Source: Haloferula helveola
Lineage (GTDB): Bacteria > Verrucomicrobiota > Verrucomicrobiia > Verrucomicrobiales > Akkermansiaceae
Direction of reading: 5' to 3'
DNA length: 64,000 nucleotides
Assembly: GCF_037076345.1 (NCBI RefSeq)
Contig: NZ_AP024702.1
Coordinates: forward strand, 806,001-870,000
Both the position numbers and the translations under genes were made by a program. Each line of letters starts with the position of its first letter. The stretch's first letter is position 1. The notes below the pieces were generated by a model, which made no database searches, was not told the DNA's origin, and worked only from the letters and a program-made list of their open reading frames with translations. Below are positions 50,778-57,715 of this stretch, one piece after another.

Positions 50778-50806
50778 AGGTTAGCAACCTAGACCGATCG
50801 GTCAAT
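50778..50806 (-). promoter_or_regulatory. TetR autoregulatory operator and promoter
   Basis: GACCGATCGGTC at 50792-50803 is a perfect 12-bp palindrome, overlapping a -35-like TTGACC (50800-50805 on the minus strand) with TAACCT (50778-50783) 16 bp downstream. Flanking bases extend the match to the SDR operator. The arrangement implies negative autoregulation. Confidence 0.75.
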
Positions 50807-50906
50807 AAAGAGTTTTGAGGCGCCCGACGCACGACCGATCACGCCCGGTCATCACCTTCGCACGCGCCTTGACCTGGAATGCGGCACGCGCTGTGGTAGG
50901 TGACAG

Positions 50907-51176
50907 ATGGCTTCGATCAGCATGTCGCCGCACCTCCAGACCCATGTGGGCATCACGCCGGGCGAAGTCCGAGGAGACACGGTTCGCGAGGCTCTGGAAT
51001 CGCTTTTCACCGAACACCCGAGGCTCCGCAGCTACCTGCTGGATGATCGCGGTGCCGTGCGGAAGCATGTCGCCGTATTCGTCAATGGCGAGTCGGTGAA
51101 GGACCGCGCGACCCTTTCGGATCCGCTGCCGCCCGACGGCGAGATCTTCCTCATGCAGGCATTGTCGGGCGGCTGA
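50907..51176 (+). CDS. MoaD/ThiS-like ubiquitin-fold sulfur-carrier protein
   Basis: An 89-aa beta-grasp protein ending in Gly-Gly (residues 88-89), as in MoaD, ThiS and related carriers whose C-terminus is adenylated and thiocarboxylated. Family-like blocks are TVREALESLFTEHPRLRSYL (about 25-44), HVAVFVNGESVKD (about 54-66) and PDGEIFLMQALSGG. No MoeB/ThiF, MoaE or ThiG gene is nearby. It is followed after only 12 bp by a BNR-repeat protein gene, an association seen in many bacteria but without an assigned function. An ATG at 50922 is an alternative start. Confidence 0.85.
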   Translation: MASISMSPHLQTHVGITPGEVRGDTVREALESLFTEHPRLRSYLLDDRGAVRKHVAVFVNGESVKDRATLSDPLPPDGEIFLMQALSGG

Positions 51177-51188
51177 ACCCCACTCACC

Positions 51189-52292
51189 ATGAGCGACCGC
51201 ATCGACATCGGCACCCGCAAGGGCCTTTTCTCCTACGAACGCCGTAGCTCGGGATGGGAGCCCGTCGGTGCGTCCTTCCTCGGCATCCAGGTCCCGATGC
51301 TCTTCCACCACCAAGGTGTGATCCTTGCCTCGGTCGAGCACGGGCACTTCGGAACCAAGTTTCACCGCTCCGCCGACGGCGGCTCATCGTGGGAAGAACT
51401 CGACGCTCCGGCTTACCCGGAGAAACCCGACGACGTTCCCGACATTCTCGATCCTTGGCGCAACACCCCGGTCCCGTGGTCGCTGGAGAAAGTCTGGTGC
51501 CTCGAGTCGGCAGGCAGGACCGGTGAGCTTTGGTGCGGCACCCTGCCGGGAGGCCTTTTCAGATCCTCCGACCAGGGCGAAAGCTGGAGCCTGGTCCGCA
51601 GCCTGTGGGATCGACCCGAACGCGCGAAATGGGCGGGCGGGGGCTACGACTGGCCGGGCATCCACTCGATCTGCGTCCACCCCGACGACCCGATGAAAGT
51701 CGCTGTCGCGATCTCGTGCGGGGGCGTCTGGCGCACGGAAGACGGTGGCGAGTCGTGGGCCCAGGGAGCCCACGGCATGCGCTTTGATTTCGTCCCCGAA
51801 GACCAGGGCGGTGCGGACCCCGAAGCCCAGGACCCGCATCGGATGGTGCAGTGTCCCTCGGCTCCCGACCGGCTCTGGGTCCAGCACCACTGTGGCATCT
51901 ACCGCTCCGACGACGGAGCCCGCTCGTGGCACGAAATCCGGGACGTGAAGCCGTCCGGCTTCGGCTTCGCGGTGGCGGTCCATCCGGAGGCCCCGGACAC
52001 CGCTTGGTTCGTGCCCGCCAAGAAGGACGAATTCCGGCACCCGGTTGACGCCCGCTTCGTCGTCACGCGCACCCGGGACGGTGGCCGCACCTTCGAAACG
52101 CTTGAACGGGGGCTTCCGGAGACGCCCGCCTACGACATCGTCTTCCGTCATGCACTGGACGTCGACCGTACAGGACACCGGCTCGCCATGGGGTCGACCA
52201 CCGGCTCGCTTTGGGTATCGGAGGATCAGGGAGATTCCTGGCAGCATCTCAGCGCCCATCTCCCGCCAATCTACTGCGTGAGATTTGCCTGA
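51189..52292 (+). CDS. BNR/VPS10-type beta-propeller protein paired with MoaD-like gene
   Basis: A 367-aa cytoplasmic protein (no signal peptide) built from BNR/Asp-box repeats. Copies of the S-x-D-x-G-x-[ST]-W pattern are at about residues 62-69 (SADGGSSWEE), 121-129 (SSDQGESWS), 185-193 (TEDGGESWA), 236-243 (SDDGARSWH), 288-296 (TRDGGRTFE) and 347-355 (SEDQGDSWQ). Two conserved Cys/His clusters (HHCGIYRS and ICVHPDDP) could bind metal. Annotation pipelines often call such proteins exo-alpha-sialidase or glycosyl hydrolase, but the sialidase Arg triad and Asp are not evident. Adjacent to, and probably co-transcribed with, the MoaD-like gene. Confidence 0.8.
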   Translation: MSDRIDIGTRKGLFSYERRSSGWEPVGASFLGIQVPMLFHHQGVILASVEHGHFGTKFHRSADGGSSWEELDAPAYPEKPDDVPDILDPWRNTPVPWSLEKVWCLESAGRTGELWCGTLPGGLFRSSDQGESWSLVRSLWDRPERAKWAGGGYDWPGIHSICVHPDDPMKVAVAISCGGVWRTEDGGESWAQGAHGMRFDFVPEDQGGADPEAQDPHRMVQCPSAPDRLWVQHHCGIYRSDDGARSWHEIRDVKPSGFGFAVAVHPEAPDTAWFVPAKKDEFRHPVDARFVVTRTRDGGRTFETLERGLPETPAYDIVFRHALDVDRTGHRLAMGSTTGSLWVSEDQGDSWQHLSAHLPPIYCVRFA

Positions 52293-52486
52293 GCGTGAGG
52301 CAGCCTTCCCCGTCGGGTGGGCGTCATGGTGACACGGATAACCCCGACACAGGCAGCCGTACTCGCCCTCTCGCTTTTCGTTCCCGAACCCTCAAACCTC
52401 TTCTGATCGGCCATCCTCCGGCGGCCCTCCACCGGGCTGGAGTACGAACAGTGAGGCCAGCTTGGCCTTCGACGACGGCGTTGCCC

Positions 52487-52837
52487 TCACTCGCGAGCGG
52501 CCGCCCGGACGTAGTCGATCAGCGCGGTCTCGTCGGCCGGCTTGAGTCCGGCATTCCATGACATGCCGCGCATCGTCGGGTGCCAACTGGGTTCCCCCGT
52601 CTCTACCGCGATCCGTGGTTCGTGGCAGCGGGTGCAATTGACCATGAAAACCGAATGACCCCGGCGAAGATGCTCCAGCGAGTGACCGGAGCGCGAGGCC
52701 ATCTCCTGAGTCGGGGGCGGGACATCCGAGCGGGTCTTCAGCACCCGCATCGGATCGTCGGGCATCGCGTCGTGCTCGTCGGACGCACATCCCGCAAGCA
52801 GCAGGATGCCAAGAAGTATTCCGATTGGTTTGATCAT
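52487..52837 (-). CDS. Lipoprotein c-type cytochrome
   Basis: A 116-aa lipoprotein (lipobox LLLAGC, cysteine at about residue 17) with a single CTRCH heme-c motif near residues 68-72 and a Met in the region TMRGMSWN that could be the axial ligand. It looks like a small electron-transfer protein anchored on the periplasmic side of a membrane. A Met at 52858 would add seven residues; the lipobox spacing favours 52837. Divergent from the DUF6288 gene. Confidence 0.85.
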   Translation of the reverse strand: MIKPIGILLGILLLAGCASDEHDAMPDDPMRVLKTRSDVPPPTQEMASRSGHSLEHLRRGHSVFMVNCTRCHEPRIAVETGEPSWHPTMRGMSWNAGLKPADETALIDYVRAAARE

Positions 52838-53101
52838 GTCACTCGATGCCGACCTCACCGGCAGGCTCCAGCGTGGGAAAGACCGCAGGGTGGTGACAAG
52901 AACGCATCACCGATGCCTCACTCCCCTGCGGATAGCCACCCAATACCGGCAGCCCCTTCCCGTTTCGACTTCAAAGCTCCTTTTCCTTCCCATGCCGACC
53001 GCGATCGGTAGTATCCGCCAAAGGGAGGATGAGTCGTGCAATTGCGGCATTTCCCTCCGATTTGCGAACCCGGGAATCCACACCCACCAAGAGTCTCACC
53101 C

Positions 53102-55858
53102 ATGAAGATGACAGGAAATCGATCCTTCTCCGCAATTGCCGCCGCTGGCGCCGCCTCTGTCGCGCTTTCAATCGCCCCGACCTCATGGGCGCAGGACTTC
53201 ATGGCGAAGGACGATGGCTACTACACGCCCGAAACCACTCCGCTCTTCAATCCCTACCCAAAAGTCACCGACAAGAAGCCGTGGCTGGTGCGGAACTTCG
53301 GACCGGTGGGTATCGGCATCAATCTGGTCCGCCCGGGGATGACGATGCAGATCCACAACGTCGAACCGGGTTCGCCGGCCGAGAAAACCGGCAAGCTTGA
53401 GAAGGGTCAGATCATCGAAAGCATAAACGGCCGCGTGCTCGAGAAGATCGACCCGCGGGTGATCCTCGGCGACCTCATCACCGAGGCCGAGGCCAAGGAC
53501 GGCAAGGTCGTCCTCAAGATCAAGGATGTCGGTGATGTCACCGTGAACATTCCGGTGACGGGACCCTACAGCGAAACGTGGCCGATGGACTGTCCGAAGT
53601 CGGACAAGGTCGTCCGCCAACTTGCCGAGGTCCTCGCCAAGGAAGAGAAGCCGCAATGGGGCTCCGTCCTGTTCCTGCTCTCCACCGGTGATGAGGGAGA
53701 CCTCGAGGTGGTCAAGGGCTGGATGAAGGACATCGAGACCATCGGCGGCATGAATTGGGAGAAGGGCTACAAAGGCCCGGGGCTTTGCGAATACTACCTC
53801 CGCACCGGCGACCAGAGCGTGCTGCCGGTGATCAAGCAGATGACCGAGGAACTCCGGGTCAACATGTACAGTGGCGGCTGGAGCGGTCGCGGCGCACCGG
53901 CGGCATTCACCTACTCGGTCGGCACCGGGCAGGTGCATGCGTCCGGCGTGAACTGCATGACCTTCCTGCTGATGGCCAAACTCTGCGGCGTCGAAGTGGA
54001 CGAATACATGTTCAACGAGGCCTTCACCCAGTTCTACCGCTTCGCCGGACACGGCAACGTCGCCTACGGCAACACGCTCCCGGAAGGCGGCTTCCGCGAC
54101 AACGGCAAGACCAGCGGACTGGCAATCGGCCTGACCGCCGCGGCGATGGTCGACCCGAAAGGCGAGGACTCGGTCTACGCCAAGGCGCGCGACAACTCGG
54201 CGATGAAGGCTTTCTATGCCACCAACTGGTTCCACGCCGCCCACACCGGTGGCGGCATGGGTGAGATCTGGCACCACGCGGCGATCAGCAAGATGCGCGA
54301 GAAGCGCCCGACGCCCTACCGCTCGTTCCTCGACACCCGTCGCTGGGTGATGGATCTCTCCCGCCGCTTCGACGGCAGCATCGGAATCGCGGGCATGGAC
54401 GACCGCTACGACCGCTCCGCTACCGAGTCACAAGGCGGCCGGGCATGGGGCACATACTTCGCGCTCACCTACACCTATCCGCGCAAGCACCTGCAACTCT
54501 TCGGCGCACCGCGCAGCAAGTGGGCCAAGACCTTCGAGCTCCCCCGCCCTTGGGGCAACGAGGCGGACGACACGTTCCACTCGATCGAACCGATCCCCGG
54601 TGGAACGCTGACGACCGAGGACCTCGAGAACGAAAAGGTCGAGACAGATGCCTCGCTCGCCGTGCTCAACAAGCTGAGCGATCCCAACCTCACGGATGAA
54701 ACCCTGATCCGCTACATCCAGCATCCCGAGTATGATTTGCGCAGTATCGCGATGGACCAGGTCGTGAAACGCGGCAAGACCGAGATGGTGGTGCCGCTTC
54801 TCAAGTCGGACGACCCCCGCCTGCGCCAGGCCGGCCTTCTGGCACTCACCGGCATGTTCAAGGGACGACCGCTCCCGCCGGATCAGGTGACACCGGAAAT
54901 GTACGATCTGGCGGGAAGGATGATCGAGAACCCCGACGAGTCGTGGTGGGTTGCGCTCCACGCGATCGATGCCTTGGCGCGGGCCAAGCCCGAAGTCATC
55001 GCCAAACACCGCGACCGCCTGATCGAGTTCCTCGACTACGACTCCTCCTGGCTACAGACAGCCGCCGTGTGTACCTTGGCGAAAATCGCTACCGCTCCCG
55101 AGCACTACAAGGCCGTGCTTCCGGTGATCATCAAGAAAGCTGCCGCCCTTCGGGTGGACTCCGCGTCCTACCGCAGCCTGAAGGCGATCGCCGATGCCGT
55201 GCAGGCCGCCAGCCCGGAGGTGAAGGAGTTCGCCTCACCCCTGCTGAAGGAAACCTACCGGGATTTCCCGGACGTTCTCACCGAACCCAACACGGGTGCG
55301 GTGATGAACCGCGGCGCCCAAACCGTCCGATCGCGGATCGGCACGATCCTCCAGCAGGTCCCCGACGGCATGGAATTCGTCCGGCGCTTGCCGAAAACCA
55401 CGGTCGCCTCCCACATCAGCGGCAAACCGTCCGACATGTATGCCTACGACGGCAACTTCAGCAAGAACCCGGACATCGTCGGCACATGGGCATGGGCGGT
55501 TTGGCCCCAGCCGTCGAAGCCCTCGGAAGTCGACGATCGCATCAAGGCCTACCTGAAAGGAAGGAAAGGCAAGGATCCCACCAAGGTCGACAACCCGAAG
55601 GACATCCTGCAGCTCGCCGACGGAGGCAAGGTCGGAAGGTCGAAGTTCTTCAGCGGTTACTTCTGGTCCGGCGACATGCTGATCGGCGTGAACGAAGACC
55701 AGGCCCTGAAGATGGAGGTGCGAACCGTCGACGGCGTCGATTTCCTTGTCGTCGAAAAAGGCGGCTTCAACGCCATTCCGAAGACCGAGGAGGAAGCGAC
55801 CGCCGGTGTCCCGGCTGATTGGCACTGCGGCTACCACGTCTACGTCAGACAGAAGTAG
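53102..55858 (+). CDS. Secreted PDZ and DUF6288 protein
   Basis: A 918-aa secreted protein with a signal peptide (to about residue 30, ending SWAQ). A PDZ-like domain lies at about residues 60-140 (GPVGIGINLVRPGMTMQIHN, EPGSPAEKTGKLEKGQIIES), followed by a long DUF6288 region with an alpha/alpha-barrel feel (GMNWEKGYKGPGLCEYYLRT and similar at about 210-500). Armadillo/HEAT-like helical repeats occupy about residues 520-720, and a C-terminal beta-rich module ends in a Trp/Cys-containing tail. DUF6288 is found mainly in Planctomycetota and Verrucomicrobiota and has no known activity. The stop is 11 bp from the convergent LamG gene. Confidence 0.85.
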   Translation: MKMTGNRSFSAIAAAGAASVALSIAPTSWAQDFMAKDDGYYTPETTPLFNPYPKVTDKKPWLVRNFGPVGIGINLVRPGMTMQIHNVEPGSPAEKTGKLEKGQIIESINGRVLEKIDPRVILGDLITEAEAKDGKVVLKIKDVGDVTVNIPVTGPYSETWPMDCPKSDKVVRQLAEVLAKEEKPQWGSVLFLLSTGDEGDLEVVKGWMKDIETIGGMNWEKGYKGPGLCEYYLRTGDQSVLPVIKQMTEELRVNMYSGGWSGRGAPAAFTYSVGTGQVHASGVNCMTFLLMAKLCGVEVDEYMFNEAFTQFYRFAGHGNVAYGNTLPEGGFRDNGKTSGLAIGLTAAAMVDPKGEDSVYAKARDNSAMKAFYATNWFHAAHTGGGMGEIWHHAAISKMREKRPTPYRSFLDTRRWVMDLSRRFDGSIGIAGMDDRYDRSATESQGGRAWGTYFALTYTYPRKHLQLFGAPRSKWAKTFELPRPWGNEADDTFHSIEPIPGGTLTTEDLENEKVETDASLAVLNKLSDPNLTDETLIRYIQHPEYDLRSIAMDQVVKRGKTEMVVPLLKSDDPRLRQAGLLALTGMFKGRPLPPDQVTPEMYDLAGRMIENPDESWWVALHAIDALARAKPEVIAKHRDRLIEFLDYDSSWLQTAAVCTLAKIATAPEHYKAVLPVIIKKAAALRVDSASYRSLKAIADAVQAASPEVKEFASPLLKETYRDFPDVLTEPNTGAVMNRGAQTVRSRIGTILQQVPDGMEFVRRLPKTTVASHISGKPSDMYAYDGNFSKNPDIVGTWAWAVWPQPSKPSEVDDRIKAYLKGRKGKDPTKVDNPKDILQLADGGKVGRSKFFSGYFWSGDMLIGVNEDQALKMEVRTVDGVDFLVVEKGGFNAIPKTEEEATAGVPADWHCGYHVYVRQK

Positions 55859-55869
55859 GGTGCCGCACC

Positions 55870-57435
55870 TCACGGAGCCGAGAGCTCGGACCCGATGCTG
55901 CGGATCCGGTAGAAACCTCTCGGCCCCGGCGCCTGAAGCGTGAGAAACCGGTCCCAGAGGTGGCCGGTCGCCGGGGTGAATCCGTCCAGAGCACTGCTCG
56001 TTTCGAGCACGTATGGCGGCTCGCCTCCCGACCAACGAAGCGAGAAATCGGTTCCGGCGCGGTCGATACCGTCGATGAAGACCGGTCCGATATCGTGGGA
56101 GAACACCTGCCCGAAGCGGACGTTCTGAAGCGAGTTGATGAAGTATCCGAACCGCCCGGATGTGTGGGTGGTGTCGGCAACGGTCCATGTCTGAATGACC
56201 GTCTCCCCTTCCCAGACACGGATCGTGAACGCACCCGGCGTGAAGCTCAACGAGAAATCGTAATCCACGCCGTCGGCCCACGGGATGTTGTTCTGCTCGA
56301 GGACGGTGGTGTTGGCCGCGATATCCGAAGCCCAGAAGTCCCGTCCCGACGGATCGGCCCCATCAACATGAAATGCGGTGAGGCGCATGCCGGAAGTGGC
56401 GGCGCCGAAGCTGAGATAGCTGTCCGTCGTCTTTTTCCAATCGAACAGGTAATAGTGGCCCCGGTCCTGATAGCCGAAAACGAAGCCCATGAAATCCGGC
56501 GCGCTTCCCGAGCCGAATTGACCCCAAACGACCTTGTAGGCGACGTCGATGTCGCTGAGCAGAATGGAGGCGTCCGCATTCGTCGACTGGTCGGCACGGG
56601 TGCCTCCGAGATCGAAGGTCCAGTTCGCGTCCGGTTGGGCGCCCAACTCGTACTGGATGACTTCCCAGTCACTCAGCACTTCCGCCTCCGGCTTGAAGAA
56701 AGCCGGGATGGAAGCCTTCTGGCGGAGATATTCCTCCACCTCCGTTCGTTCCGATTCACTGAGAGTGCGGTCGTAGACGATGAGTTCGACCAGGTCCCCG
56801 ACATGGCGATAAAGCCCGGAAGACCAATTGCCGATCACGCAGCCCGTAACATTCGCGGAGTAGGGTCCGCTCGCGTTGCTACGGACGACCGCGGAACCAT
56901 TGAGATAGAGATCGTGGCTGTTCGGCCCGTCCTCTCCGAAGATCTGCGAGGAAACGAACCACGTGTCCCCCGGCATCGCTCCGTTGACACTCTGGTTCTC
57001 CAGAGCTCCGTCATAGTGATACGCCCGGTTGCCGGTGTCGCGTGAGAGCGCCATCTGGCTTCCGCTGCCACCATCGGTGCCGAGCGTGTAAACGTAGTCG
57101 TTGTTTCCGTTCTCAAGCGTGCAGCGGAACAACGCGAAGATCGAAGCGGAGCTAAGCGGTGTGGCACCCAGCGAACCCGTGAGTTGAGTCGAGCCATCGA
57201 AATACAGCGACGGAAGCGAGTTCACCTGATTTGGAAGCAACTCGGGGCCGTCGATCGGCGGCGTCATCGTAAATCCCCCTACCTGATCAGTCCACTCGAG
57301 CACCTCGGTGCCATCGGTCGTGACACCGGCATCGGCGACGAACCAGGCATGGATGTCGCTATCGAGCGGCGGAAGGGCTGCGGCGGTGCCGCCGATGACA
57401 AGAATAGCAAACAGGGGGATGAAGGTTGGCTTCAT
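55870..57435 (-). CDS. Secreted LamG/concanavalin-like and TSP3-C-like protein
   Basis: A 521-aa secreted protein with a signal peptide (to about residue 20). Residues about 25-240 form a LamG/concanavalin-like jelly roll (IHAWFVADAGVTTDGTEVLEW, HVGDLVELIVYDRTLSESE), the common carbohydrate-recognition layout in PVC proteins. Residues 260-450 resemble a thrombospondin C-terminal-type lectin-like domain (YELGAQPDANWTFDLGG, FMGFVFGYQDRGHYYLFDW). A short beta tail (RGFYRIRSIGSEL) ends it. It probably binds polysaccharide at the cell surface; no catalytic site was seen. Confidence 0.85.
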   Translation of the reverse strand: MKPTFIPLFAILVIGGTAAALPPLDSDIHAWFVADAGVTTDGTEVLEWTDQVGGFTMTPPIDGPELLPNQVNSLPSLYFDGSTQLTGSLGATPLSSASIFALFRCTLENGNNDYVYTLGTDGGSGSQMALSRDTGNRAYHYDGALENQSVNGAMPGDTWFVSSQIFGEDGPNSHDLYLNGSAVVRSNASGPYSANVTGCVIGNWSSGLYRHVGDLVELIVYDRTLSESERTEVEEYLRQKASIPAFFKPEAEVLSDWEVIQYELGAQPDANWTFDLGGTRADQSTNADASILLSDIDVAYKVVWGQFGSGSAPDFMGFVFGYQDRGHYYLFDWKKTTDSYLSFGAATSGMRLTAFHVDGADPSGRDFWASDIAANTTVLEQNNIPWADGVDYDFSLSFTPGAFTIRVWEGETVIQTWTVADTTHTSGRFGYFINSLQNVRFGQVFSHDIGPVFIDGIDRAGTDFSLRWSGGEPPYVLETSSALDGFTPATGHLWDRFLTLQAPGPRGFYRIRSIGSELSAP

Positions 57436-57715
57436 TGGCTCAAAGGTTCTCGGGAGCTTACGAACGATCGGGCGAGCCCGGTTGACAGGAAAAGAACTCC
57501 CGAGTGACGATGGTGACGAGAACCGTACCTACCAAATCCCGCCACAGGATCAAGGTCGCCCTCCACCACGCCGTCCCCCCTACCCAGCCAACGGAAGTCC
57601 ACGGACGTTGCCGGCCACTCGACCCGGTGATAGCCTTCCGCCGTGAACACCGACATTGCATCCGGTACGGGCTCTGGCGAAAACGGGTCAGACGCTTTAC
57701 CCGATTGAGGCCCGT
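57436..57715. other. Intergenic region between divergent LamG and MFS/SpeE-like genes
   Basis: 280 bp. It contains CTCGGGAG (57449-57456) and CTCCCGAG (57497-57504), an 8-bp inverted repeat 40 nt apart in the LamG leader. The rest shows no recognisable element. Confidence 0.5.

Noticed and set aside
50833-50850. Third GACCG...CGGTC site (8-nt spacer) upstream of the TetR gene
   Set aside because: Spacing differs from the two matching operators (2 nt), so binding by the same dimer is unlikely; a chance match is more probable.
52326-52406. 26-codon frame with a signal-peptide-like look downstream of the BNR protein gene
   Set aside because: Too short, no ribosome binding site, no coding signature; probably chance.
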